Both the position numbers and the translations under genes were made by a program. From positions 62,001 through 126,000 of the forward strand of contig CAVBBL010000002.1 in NCBI GenBank assembly GCA_963593905.1: a DNA stretch of 64,000 nucleotides. Direction: 5' to 3'. Of this stretch, positions 49,346 through 57,529 are shown piece after piece. The notes under the pieces were generated by a model. The model was not told the origin of the DNA. It worked only from the letters and a program-made list of their open reading frames with translations, and did no database searches. How positions within the stretch are numbered: position 1 is the stretch's first letter; each line of letters opens with the position of its first letter. The stretch comes from CAG-791 sp963593905. GTDB taxonomy: Bacteria; Bacillota; Clostridia; Lachnospirales; Lachnospiraceae.

Positions 49346-50725
49346 ATGACAAAAGAAAAAGTCAAAATCGGAGAAAATCCAATTTATGACGCCAGAGTCC
49401 TGGGCACCCCCAGAGTGCTGGTACTGGGAATACAGCACATGTTCGCCATGTTCGGCGCCACCGTGCTGGTGCCGGTGCTGACAGGCCTGAGTGTCTCCAC
49501 CACCTTGCTTTTTGCCGGTGTAGGCACTTTGCTGTTCCATCTGATTTCCAAGAGAAAGGTACCTGCATTCCTGGGTTCTTCCTTTGCATTTTTGGCCGGC
49601 TATGCGGCAATTGCACCAAATCAGGAGGCTGAGCTTTTGCCCTATGCCTGCTTCGGTGTCGCTATTGCAGGCCTGATCTATCTGATTCTGGCAGCACTCT
49701 TTAAGGTATTCGGTGCCAATAAGGTCATGCGCTATTTTCCGCCGGTCGTTACCGGTCCGATCATCATTGCCATCGGTCTTAACCTGTCTCAGTCTGCCAT
49801 CGATAATTGCGCTTCCAACTGGTGGATCGCTCTGGTAGCGATCGCAATCATTGTGATCTGTAATGTATGGGGCAAAGGCATGATCAAGATCATTCCCATC
49901 ATCATGGGTGTGGTAGGCTCTTATCTGGTAGCCGCTGTTGCCGGTCTTATCGATTTTACACCTGTGGCAGAGGCTGCATGGGTCGGTCTTCCTCTGGATT
50001 ATTCCCGTACTGTATTTGCTATCTTTACCGGCGGCAATCTGAATACTTCTCTGCTCTTGACCAGTGTGATCACCATTGCACCTATTGCTTTTGCAACTAT
50101 GATGGAGCATATCGGTGACATTTCTGCGATTTCTTCTACCGTAGGGAAGAATTACATCAAGGATCCGGGCCTGCACCGTACGCTTACCGGCGACGGTCTT
50201 GCAACCACGATTGCCTCCCTTTTCGGTGCACCTGCCAATACCACCTATGGCGAGAATACCGGCGTGCTGACACTGACCAAGGTCTATGATCCCATGGTAG
50301 TGCGTCTGGCAGCTGTATTTGCCATTGTCTTTTCCTTCTGCCCTAAATTTGCAGCCATCATCGAGGTAATGCCTGCTGCGACCATGGGTGGTATTTCCCT
50401 GGTTCTTTATGGCATGATCTCTGCAGTAGGTGTGCGCAATGTGGTAGAGACCAAGGTGGATTTCAGCAAGAGCCGCAACGTCATTATCGCTGCGCTGATT
50501 CTGGTGCTTTCCATCGGTATCAATTATTCCGCTGCAGGCAGTGTAGGCTTCAGCGTGGGAAGCGTTACCCTGAGCTTTTCCGGTCTGGCAGTAGGTTCCT
50601 TTGTAGGTATCGTTCTCAATGCCATCCTGCCCGGCAAGGACTATAAGTTTGCAGACGAAGAGCCCAATACCACCGGTGTGGACTTTGAAATCGTCCAGGG
50701 TGAGAGCCTGACAGAGAAAAAGTAA
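49346..50725 (+). CDS. uraA: Uracil permease-like NCS2 transporter
   Basis: 459 residues, about 13-14 membrane segments. QHMFAMFGATVLVPVLTG opens the protein; FATMMEHIGDISAISS, with the substrate-contacting Glu, and GAPANTTYGENTGVL are the NCS2 uracil-group signatures. Imports uracil with protons. AGGAGG precedes ATG 49346. The final codons (LTEKK stop) are the first unit of a 20-bp tandem repeat that continues downstream. Confidence 0.93.
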   Translation: MTKEKVKIGENPIYDARVLGTPRVLVLGIQHMFAMFGATVLVPVLTGLSVSTTLLFAGVGTLLFHLISKRKVPAFLGSSFAFLAGYAAIAPNQEAELLPYACFGVAIAGLIYLILAALFKVFGANKVMRYFPPVVTGPIIIAIGLNLSQSAIDNCASNWWIALVAIAIIVICNVWGKGMIKIIPIIMGVVGSYLVAAVAGLIDFTPVAEAAWVGLPLDYSRTVFAIFTGGNLNTSLLLTSVITIAPIAFATMMEHIGDISAISSTVGKNYIKDPGLHRTLTGDGLATTIASLFGAPANTTYGENTGVLTLTKVYDPMVVRLAAVFAIVFSFCPKFAAIIEVMPAATMGGISLVLYGMISAVGVRNVVETKVDFSKSRNVIIAALILVLSIGINYSAAGSVGFSVGSVTLSFSGLAVGSFVGIVLNAILPGKDYKFADEEPNTTGVDFEIVQGESLTEKK

Positions 50726-50787
50726 GTCTGACAGAGAAAAAATAAACCTGACAGAGAAAAAGCAAATCTGACAGAGAATAAAGTAAA
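50708..50787 (+). repeat. Four exact-period 20-bp tandem repeats spanning the uraA stop
   Basis: Units start with CTGACAGAGAAAAA at 50708, 50728 and 50748, and with CTGACAGAGAATAA at 50768. The first contains the last codons and stop of uraA. Confidence 0.95.
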
Positions 50788-50823
50788 ACTTGGGAAACAC
50801 TGATTGAATCAGTGCTTACGCAC

Positions 50824-50869
50824 AAAAAACCGGCTGCCGCAGAGTCCTGTCTGTGGCAGCCGGTTTTTT
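50824..50869. terminator. Terminator of uraA
   Basis: AAAAAACCGGCTGCC pairs perfectly with GGCAGCCGGTTTTTT; an inner 16-nt segment has a small GCAGA/TCTGT pairing. T-runs on both strands. Confidence 0.92.
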
Positions 50870-50954
50870 GGCGTGGGACACGCTTACCATCGGCCGAAGT
50901 GTGGATGCAAAGCGCGGAATAATCCGGATATCATGGAATAAAAATATATGTGTG

Positions 50955-50983
50955 TTGACAGTTAAAAAAAAATAACGTATACT
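50955..50983 (+). promoter_or_regulatory. Promoter of the GntR-ABC operon
   Basis: TTGACA (50955-50960), a 17-nt A-rich spacer, TATACT (50978-50983). Confidence 0.88.
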
Positions 50984-50984
50984 C

Positions 50985-51009
50985 ACTGTATTAACACGAA
51001 TAATACAGT
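50985..51009. promoter_or_regulatory. Probable GntR (YtrA-type) operator
   Basis: ACTGTATTA and TAATACAGT form a perfect 9-bp inverted repeat with 7-nt spacing, at the expected transcription start just after the -10. Confidence 0.75.
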
Positions 51010-51037
51010 AAATACAGAAGCGGGAAAGGAGAGCCAG

Positions 51038-51379
51038 ATGGTACTGATTGATTATCAGGATCCGCGCCCGATCTATGAGCAGATTACGGATAATTATAAA
51101 AAGCTCATATTAAAGGGTGTTTTTGAACCGGATGAGCAGATGCCTTCGGTGAGAAATCTCGCCATGGAACTCTCGACCAATCCCAATACGGTGCAGAGAG
51201 CGTATGCAGAATTAGAGAGGCAGGGCTTTATCTACACGGTGAAGGGCCGGGGCAATTTCGTAAATGGCAGCAAATCTCTCAAGGAAGAGAGAGCAAAGGA
51301 AATCCGGCGGGAGATCGAGACGCTCCTGCAGGAGGCAGAGGAAATGGGCTTTAGCAGAGAAGAGATGCTGCCCCGATAA
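51038..51379 (+). CDS. GntR-family regulator, YtrA subfamily
   Basis: 113 residues. Winged-helix domain at 8-76 (PRPIYEQITDNYKKLI, MPSVRNLAMELSTNPNTVQRAYAELERQGFIYTVKGRGNFV), with a short helical tail of about 35 residues in place of a large effector domain: the YtrA layout. AAAGGAG precedes the ATG. These regulators repress an adjacent ABC transporter operon and their own gene; the palindrome at 50985 fits that. Confidence 0.9.
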   Translation: MVLIDYQDPRPIYEQITDNYKKLILKGVFEPDEQMPSVRNLAMELSTNPNTVQRAYAELERQGFIYTVKGRGNFVNGSKSLKEERAKEIRREIETLLQEAEEMGFSREEMLPR

Positions 51380-51382
51380 GCA

Positions 51383-51485
51383 GCAGAGCTGTTTGCGCTG
51401 CAGGCGCACAAACAGCACAACGCAAGTGGATTTCGGCTTGCATTGCGATTCCTTGAAAGCCAGTGCCTGCGGAATGGGGATTACT
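51383..51485 (+). repeat. Modular hairpin-SD element, B-C-D, second sequence type
   Basis: B: GCTGTTTG and CAAACAGC (51388-51416). C: CGCAA/TTGCG (about 51421-51447). D: GATTCC...GGAAT (51448-51475) ending GCCTGCGGAATGGGGATTACT. It matches the pgsA copy at 26776-26813 in the D part. Confidence 0.7.
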
Positions 51486-52391
51486 ATGATTGATATAAGA
51501 AATCTGGAAAAGTCTTTTGGCGAAAATAAGGCGGTGAATCAGATCACACTTTCCATCCAGGAACGCCAGGTTTTCGGACTGATCGGCACTAATGGCGCGG
51601 GAAAGAGCACGCTCCTTCGGATGGCGGCCGGTGTGCTGCGGCCGGATGGCGGCACGGTGTGTCTTGATAATATGCCGGTCTATGATAATCCGGAGGCAAA
51701 GAAAAAGCTGTTTTTTATCCCGGATGAGCCGTATTTTTTTCCCAATGCCAGTGCAGTGGATATGCGGGATTATTACAGCCATATTTATGATGGTTTTGAC
51801 AAAAACAGGTTTAATCATTATCTGGAGGACTTTGGCCTGAAGCCCTCCGATAAAATCCAGCACTATTCCAAGGGAATGCGCAAGCAATTGGCCGTGCTTT
51901 TGGGAGTATGTGCCGGGACACCCTATCTATTCTGCGATGAGACCTTTGACGGACTGGATCCCGTGATGCGGCAGGGGGTAAAGAGCCTCTTTGCCAAAGA
52001 TATGGAGGAACGGGGACTTACGCCTGTTATCGCGTCCCATAACCTCCGGGAGCTGGAGGATATCTGTGATCACGTGGGACTGCTGCACAAGGGCGGCGTT
52101 CTTTTATCAGAGGATGTGGAATCCATGAAGCTGGGTATTCAGAAGGTACAGTGTGTCTTTGAGACACCCGAGGAGGCAGACAGGGTTATCGGCAGACTGC
52201 AGGTGATGAAGCATGAGACCAGAGGCAAGCTCCATACCCTGACGGTAAAAGACAGCAGAGAAAAGGTGGAGGAAGCCTTTGCGGGGGTAAAGACCCTGTT
52301 TTATGAAATACTTCCCCTGTCCTTGGAAGAAATCTTTATCAGTGAAACGGAGGTAGCAGGCTATGATGTCAAGAAACTCATCCTTGGTTAA
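51486..52391 (+). CDS. ABC transporter ATP-binding protein
   Basis: 301 residues. Walker A GTNGAGKST, signature YSKGMRKQ, Walker B YLFCDETFDGLDP, switch PVIASHNLRE. The C-terminal 75 residues are the extension typical of drug/peptide or lantibiotic immunity-type ATPases. Energises the 761-residue permease whose gene overlaps its 3' end by 29 bases. The start is fixed by the element SD AATGGGG; upstream in-frame residues are repeat. Confidence 0.9.
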   Translation: MIDIRNLEKSFGENKAVNQITLSIQERQVFGLIGTNGAGKSTLLRMAAGVLRPDGGTVCLDNMPVYDNPEAKKKLFFIPDEPYFFPNASAVDMRDYYSHIYDGFDKNRFNHYLEDFGLKPSDKIQHYSKGMRKQLAVLLGVCAGTPYLFCDETFDGLDPVMRQGVKSLFAKDMEERGLTPVIASHNLRELEDICDHVGLLHKGGVLLSEDVESMKLGIQKVQCVFETPEEADRVIGRLQVMKHETRGKLHTLTVKDSREKVEEAFAGVKTLFYEILPLSLEEIFISETEVAGYDVKKLILG

Positions 52392-54648
52392 TACAGTTTC
52401 TGTAAAAGGCATGCAGCGCGAGCTGTTTAGCCGGCGAATATGGGCGGCAGTGATTTCCTGGCTGTTTTTCCTGCTGTATTATCCGGCAGGAGTCATTATG
52501 CTGATTACCGGTGTGCAGGCCAGAAGTCAGTATTATCAATATACGGCAAGGCAGGCAAGATATGCAGCCATGTCTGAGGTGTCCCAGTGGATCGGATTAG
52601 AGCAGACCGGTGTGTGGGGTGTAGTTGTGTTGGCTGTTATAATCGCGCTGGAGGGATATGCTTATTTAAATAATCGGCGAAAGCTGGATTTTTATGAAAG
52701 CCAGCCTGTCCCCCGGAATACCAGATTCTGGGCCATCTATGTGAATGGATTACTGCTCTATATTGTTCCTTACCTGTGCAGTCTTGTACTTTCCATTGCA
52801 GTGGCGGCAGGGATGCATGCCATGAATGTTCCTATTGCGGTGAACGGACTGTATGCTTTTGTCAGGGTGAGTTTTTTGTTTCTGGCAGTATACAGCACGG
52901 CGATTCTGGCCGTGATGCTGACAGGCAACCTCGTGGTGGCCGGGGGAATTACAATCATATTCCTCGGGCTGGAGGCGATGCTTCGCAGTGTGCTTTATCA
53001 TTATGCGGTTATGCTGCTGCGGACCTTTTACAGCGATGGCATGAAGGGAACATTTTTCTCCTGTATCGGTGCCTACAGCCAGTTCTTAAATACGGATATC
53101 TGGCGGGAGGGTATGATCACCACGGAGGAAAGTTTTCGCATCTACGGTATTTATAATATTCAGATTCCTTCCATGCAATTTCTGGGAAAGGTTTTTGTGC
53201 AGGGATGGACCTATGATCTGCGCCTGCTGATACTGTGGGCAGCTATCACTGCGATTGCTTTTATCTGCTACAGAAAGCGCCGGACAGAGAGCGCGGGGCA
53301 GGCATTGGCTTTCCAGGTAATCCGTTTCCCTCTTAAATTGGCAGTGGGCATACCGGCGGCTCTTTTTATCGGGAAACTGCTCACCGACATGTACAATGTA
53401 TCCAGGGAGAGTGCTGCTACAGCCATTACGATCCTGGGCATTGCGCTGACCGCCGTGATTTTAGGATGTGCGCTGGAGATTCTCTATGATTTTAATATCC
53501 GGTCTGTGTTTCGCAGGTTTTGGCAGGCAGCCCTTGCCGGCGCAGCAGCGGTATTGATCTTCAGCATTTACCGCTTTGATCTGACAGGCTATGATCTGTA
53601 TGTGCCTGACGCAGATAAAGTGGAAAGCGCTGCTCTGATTGGAGAGGATGCCAACAGAGGATATGTGGACAGCAATCTGGAGTATCTTTATGATTCCAAT
53701 GCATTTTTAAACAGCCGCATGAAGCTGACCGATATAGGGGCCGTAGAAGAGATAGCACTGGCAGGACAGCGTAACCGTGTAGAGAATGACGGACAAAGCT
53801 ATCAATACGGCTCGGGAGATGCCAAGGGCTGGGAAGCGACGGTATTTTACCACATGAAGGACGGCAGTACAATCGCTCGTTCTATCACCATTCCTTATGA
53901 TATGAAGGAACAGACCATGAATGCGGTGGTGGGATCAAAAGAGTATAAAGAGGCGATTTATGAGGTGTATGACGGCTTTGAAGAGGACAGCATGAAGAAG
54001 CTTGCCGAGAATGGCTACATAGGCTACGACTGTGGCTATGGAACCAAGAGGACAGACGGCAGTTCCTTCGAAGCTTTTGCCAGGGCATACGCAAAAGATT
54101 TGGAAAAGTATGATTATACGCTGGCCAGCACCAAGGAACCGGTAGGTGTGGTTTATGTAGGACTGCAGGAGGAACAGAGCAGTTACAGCTACATGCTTAA
54201 CTATGAGGTCTATGATACCTATACGAATACCATCGCATTTCTGAAGGAACAGGGCATATATCAGGAAAGTGTGCCGACTGCTGAGCAGGTGGCAAAGCTT
54301 TCTGTGGAGTATTACGGACCGGGGCCGGAAGATGGACAGAGCGATATCGATGAGATCGATCCGGGAATGAATGTAGACTATACCTATACAGAAAGCAGCA
54401 ATGCCGGAAGTACAAGAAAGACTTACACAGATAAAAAAGAGATGGAAGAGATCCTGCAGCATGTGGTGTCAGCATCCAGAAGCGCCTATTGGAAGAAGGG
54501 ACAGAGCAGCGAAGACTATTACAGCATCACTTTAACGCTGGAGGATGATGCCGGTGCAGACAGTCAGGGATATGAAAATATCTGGTATTATAATTTCAGA
54601 GCCGGAGAAGTGCCGTCCTTTGTCAACAGAGATCTGGGTGTGAATTAG
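52363..54648 (+). CDS. Large ABC-2-type permease with extracellular C-terminal domain
   Basis: 761 residues. About ten membrane helices in the first 410 residues, then a hydrophilic region of about 350 residues (from YDLYVPDADKVESAAL) likely outside the membrane, rich in Tyr, Asp and Ser. GGAGG lies 9 nt before ATG 52363. Gene order GntR(YtrA)-ATPase-permease matches bacitracin- or wall-stress-linked ABC systems in Firmicutes; the actual substrate is not known. A degenerate repeat follows the stop. Confidence 0.82.
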   Translation: MMSRNSSLVNTVSVKGMQRELFSRRIWAAVISWLFFLLYYPAGVIMLITGVQARSQYYQYTARQARYAAMSEVSQWIGLEQTGVWGVVVLAVIIALEGYAYLNNRRKLDFYESQPVPRNTRFWAIYVNGLLLYIVPYLCSLVLSIAVAAGMHAMNVPIAVNGLYAFVRVSFLFLAVYSTAILAVMLTGNLVVAGGITIIFLGLEAMLRSVLYHYAVMLLRTFYSDGMKGTFFSCIGAYSQFLNTDIWREGMITTEESFRIYGIYNIQIPSMQFLGKVFVQGWTYDLRLLILWAAITAIAFICYRKRRTESAGQALAFQVIRFPLKLAVGIPAALFIGKLLTDMYNVSRESAATAITILGIALTAVILGCALEILYDFNIRSVFRRFWQAALAGAAAVLIFSIYRFDLTGYDLYVPDADKVESAALIGEDANRGYVDSNLEYLYDSNAFLNSRMKLTDIGAVEEIALAGQRNRVENDGQSYQYGSGDAKGWEATVFYHMKDGSTIARSITIPYDMKEQTMNAVVGSKEYKEAIYEVYDGFEEDSMKKLAENGYIGYDCGYGTKRTDGSSFEAFARAYAKDLEKYDYTLASTKEPVGVVYVGLQEEQSSYSYMLNYEVYDTYTNTIAFLKEQGIYQESVPTAEQVAKLSVEYYGPGPEDGQSDIDEIDPGMNVDYTYTESSNAGSTRKTYTDKKEMEEILQHVVSASRSAYWKKGQSSEDYYSITLTLEDDAGADSQGYENIWYYNFRAGEVPSFVNRDLGVN

Positions 54649-54654
54649 GTTATT

Positions 54655-54768
54655 AAAATACAGAGCGCCAAAACGTTAAATTTTAAATGCTAAAACATTA
54701 AAAGTTTAAATACTAAAACACTATAATCTCGAATGTTAAAAGGTTAAAACCTTAAACGCTAAAATGTT
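54655..54768 (+). repeat. Degenerate 8-bp tandem repeat after stop codon
   Basis: Units such as CGTTAAA, TGCTAAAA, CATTAAAA, TACTAAAA and CGCTAAAA run head to tail. The beginning (GCGCCAAAACGTTAAA) resembles the array at 3777-3906. Confidence 0.8.
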
Positions 54769-54769
54769 A

Positions 54770-54809
54770 GGACCCTGCCGGGGTATATACCGCTGGCAGG
54801 GTTCTTTAT
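54770..54809 (+). terminator. Terminator of the GntR-ABC operon
   Basis: ACCCTGCC and GGCAGGGT around a 15-nt loop, then TCTTTATT. Confidence 0.7.
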
Positions 54810-54982
54810 TGAAGAGAAATATTGACTATGTTAATATGATATTTTGAGAGTTGCCGGATGGAACAGCCCGGCCATGCAGGAGCAGACAGAGGAAATAGAG
54901 CAGTCTGCTGATGTGGTATATGGTAATGATAGAATTGGATTTAAGCAAAAATCTGTGGCAGAAACAGGAGGTGATCTGTTCA

Positions 54983-55204
54983 ATGAGTAAGATAGCAGCC
55001 ATGATGGTAGTGATCATCGCTTTTGCACTGGCTACAGGATTATCGGCTTTTTTAAGTTTCCGCTCCACGATGAGCAGGAGCAGGGATAAACAGGAAAAGG
55101 AAGCCAGAGAGGCTGTGCAGGAAGGATCCATGGGGGAAAAAGACGGTAAAAGCAATGACCTAAACGAGGCAGAGCAATCTGCAGAGGCAAATACAAAAAG
55201 ATAA
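54983..55204 (+). CDS. Small single-span membrane protein, unknown
   Basis: 73 residues with a very good SD (AGGAGGTGA, 8 nt upstream). One hydrophobic helix (IAAMMVVIIAFALATGLSAFL), then a charged tail rich in Glu, Lys and Ser. TTGAAG and TAATAT, 17 nt apart at 54809-54837, may be the promoter. punA starts 11 nt after the stop, so they are likely co-transcribed. No family recognised. Confidence 0.65.
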   Translation: MSKIAAMMVVIIAFALATGLSAFLSFRSTMSRSRDKQEKEAREAVQEGSMGEKDGKSNDLNEAEQSAEANTKR

Positions 55205-55215
55205 AGGAGATTACC

Positions 55216-56037
55216 ATGCTGGAGAATGTAAAAAAGTGTATTGATTTCATTCGAGAGAAGACGGATTTTGTGCCGAGGGTGGCAGTGACCCTGGGATCGG
55301 GACTTGGCAATTATGCAGGCCGGGTACAGGTAGTATGTGAGATTTCCTATCGGGAGCTGGCACCCTTTGGCTTCCCGGTTTCTACAGCACCGGGGCATGA
55401 CGGCCGTTTTATCCTGGGATATGTGGGAGAGACACCGGTGATCTGCATGAAGGGAAGAGTTCATCTCTATGAGGGATATACCGGAGAGCGGGTGGTGATG
55501 CCGGTGCGTGTGATGCAGGGCTTAGGCGCCCGTATCCTGCTTCTGACCAATGCCAGCGGCGGTATGAATCCGGATAATCCCGCAGGTTCTCTTTGTCTGA
55601 TCAAGGATCATATTTCCTGCTTTGTGCCCAATCCGCTGATCGGACCTAATGATGAAGAGGAAGGAGTGCGCTTCCCGGATATGACAGCTGTCTATGACAG
55701 AGAATTGCAGAAACTGGCCATTGCGGCTGCTCAAAAGGTAGGAGTAGAGCTGGGCAGCGGTATCTATGTGCAATTGACAGGCCCTTCCTTTGAAAGTCCT
55801 GCGGAAATACGCATGCTGCGCGCATTAGGTGCGGATATGGTAGGTATGAGCACTGTGGTAGAGGCCATCACAGCCAGACATATGGGAATGCAGGTACTGG
55901 GGATTTCCCTGGTTACCAATCTGGCAGCGGGCATCACTCCGACACCTCTTACCAGCGAGGAAGTAATCGAGGCCGGCAAGGCAGCAGAGCCTAAATTCGA
56001 GGCATTGGTGACAGAGATTCTTAGGCAGGTAAAGTAG
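55216..56037 (+). CDS. punA: Purine-nucleoside phosphorylase (trimeric, PNP-I)
   Basis: 273 residues. Cleaves inosine and guanosine with phosphate. TLGSGLGNYAG is the phosphate loop; APGHDGRFILGYV, MKGRVHLYEGY, LTNASGGMNPD and GADMVGMSTVVEAI are the class signatures, the last containing the Glu/Met pocket. AAAGGAG precedes the ATG. The amidohydrolase that follows may deaminate adenosine-type compounds and so feed it. Confidence 0.95.
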   Translation: MLENVKKCIDFIREKTDFVPRVAVTLGSGLGNYAGRVQVVCEISYRELAPFGFPVSTAPGHDGRFILGYVGETPVICMKGRVHLYEGYTGERVVMPVRVMQGLGARILLLTNASGGMNPDNPAGSLCLIKDHISCFVPNPLIGPNDEEEGVRFPDMTAVYDRELQKLAIAAAQKVGVELGSGIYVQLTGPSFESPAEIRMLRALGADMVGMSTVVEAITARHMGMQVLGISLVTNLAAGITPTPLTSEEVIEAGKAAEPKFEALVTEILRQVK

Positions 56038-56039
56038 GT

Positions 56040-56202
56040 AAACCGCGGCAGAAATGGGGCAATCTATCCTAATTGCCTGATGGCAATTAGGATAGATTGC
56101 AACCATGCTGCAAGCAGCATGGTTGCTTGATCACATTGGAGAATTCGCCTGCGCGAATTCTCCTCGTGCTGTCGCAGTAAACTGCGACAGAAAGGGGTAA
56201 AA
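56040..56202 (+). repeat. Modular hairpin-SD element, A-B-C-D with partial D before A
   Basis: TAAACCGCGGCAGAAATGG before A is half a D-SD. A: GCAATCTATCCTAATTGCC (56059-56077), loop TGAT, perfect 19-nt complement. B: CAACCATGCTG, CAAG-type loop, complement (56100-56125). C: GGAGAATTCGC, CTGC, perfect complement (56138-56163). D: GTCGCAGTAAACTGCGAC (56171-56188). AAAGGGG then ATG 56203. Confidence 0.92.
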
Positions 56203-57522
56203 ATGAGCAATATCAGATTTTACAATGCACGGATACTGACCATGGCTGAGGGGGAGGATGTCTTCCTGGGAGAGGTCTGGACGGAAAATGACAGGATCAT
56301 TTATGTGGGTGACGGTACGGATTTAGATGCCTATTATCAGAGAACAGGCAGGCAGATGATTCTCTGGGATAAGGAGATCGACTGTGACGGCAATCTGCTG
56401 ATGCCCGGATTTAAGGATGCCCATACCCACTCTGCTATGACTTTCCTCCGTTCCTCGGCGGACGATATGCCTTTAAATGACTGGTTAAACCAGCAGGTTT
56501 TTCCCTATGAGGCGAAGCTGACACCGGAGGATATCTATATCCTTTCCAAGTTGGCTATTCTGGAATATCTCACCAGCGGTATTACTGCAGCCATGGAAAT
56601 GTATCTCACACCGGAATCCATAGCCCCGGCTTTTGAGGAGATGGGCATGCGCCTGGTGCAGGTGGGTGCTGTGAATAACTTTTCCCAGTCCGTGGAGAAT
56701 GTGGAAAAATGGTATAAGAATCTCAACGGCACTTCTTCACTTACGAGTTTTCAGCTGGGATTTCACGCAGAGTATACCTGCAGCAGGGAGCTTTTGGAGC
56801 AGATGGCGGTATTGGCGCATAAATACCAGGCACCTGTCTTTACGCATATTTCCGAGACAAAGGCAGAGGTGGAAGGCTGTATAGAGCGTTACGGGAAGAC
56901 ACCGGTGGCTTTTCTCGCCGATCTAGGTATGTTTGACTATGGCGGCGCCGGCTATCATCTGGTGCACACCACACCGGAGGATTGGGAAATCCTGAAGGAA
57001 AAGAACATTGCAGTGGTGACCAATCCAGGTTCCAATACTAAGTTGGCCAGCGGTATCGCGCCGATTTCCCGGTATCTGGAAAAGGGCATTATGGTGGCTA
57101 TCGGCACAGACGGCCCTGCCAGCAATAACTGTCTGGACATGTTCCGGGAAATGTTCCTTGTCACGGGGCTTGCCAAGCTGCGGGAGCAGGATGCCTCTGC
57201 CGTGCCGGCAAGGAAGGTCTTAAGAATGGCTGTTTCCGGCGGCGCCCATGTGATGGGGCTGCCTGATGCAGACAGGATCGCAGAAGGAAAGCTGGCGGAT
57301 CTGATTCTTCTGGATGTACATCAGCCGAATATGCAGCCGATTCAAAATCCGGAGTGCAACATTGTTTACAGCGGATCCAAGCAGAATGTGGTGATGACCA
57401 TGGTGGCTGGGCGTATCCTCTATGAGCGTCTGGACGGCGGCCGGGCAACCTTCCACGTGGGAGAGGAACCGGAGAGTATTTATGAGGCCTGCACCAGAAT
57501 CAGAGACAGAATAAAGAATTAA
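56203..57522 (+). CDS. Amidohydrolase, MtaD/SAH-deaminase-like
   Basis: 439 residues. Zinc hydrolase: metal pair in PGFKDAHTHSAM, further His in LGFHAEYTCS and YHLVHTT, catalytic Glu in HISETKAEVEGC, Asp in AIGTDGPASNN. The S-adenosylhomocysteine / methylthioadenosine / adenosine deaminase group has this plan, and punA next door fits purine salvage. Guanine- or chlorohydrolase-like activity remains possible. Confidence 0.83.
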   Translation: MSNIRFYNARILTMAEGEDVFLGEVWTENDRIIYVGDGTDLDAYYQRTGRQMILWDKEIDCDGNLLMPGFKDAHTHSAMTFLRSSADDMPLNDWLNQQVFPYEAKLTPEDIYILSKLAILEYLTSGITAAMEMYLTPESIAPAFEEMGMRLVQVGAVNNFSQSVENVEKWYKNLNGTSSLTSFQLGFHAEYTCSRELLEQMAVLAHKYQAPVFTHISETKAEVEGCIERYGKTPVAFLADLGMFDYGGAGYHLVHTTPEDWEILKEKNIAVVTNPGSNTKLASGIAPISRYLEKGIMVAIGTDGPASNNCLDMFREMFLVTGLAKLREQDASAVPARKVLRMAVSGGAHVMGLPDADRIAEGKLADLILLDVHQPNMQPIQNPECNIVYSGSKQNVVMTMVAGRILYERLDGGRATFHVGEEPESIYEACTRIRDRIKN

Positions 57523-57529
57523 AAACGAT

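Noticed and set aside
49316..50800. 494-residue minus-strand ORF opposite uraA
   Set aside because: Shadow frame of uraA, rich in His, Gln and Cys as antisense frames of this gene type are; no start signal.
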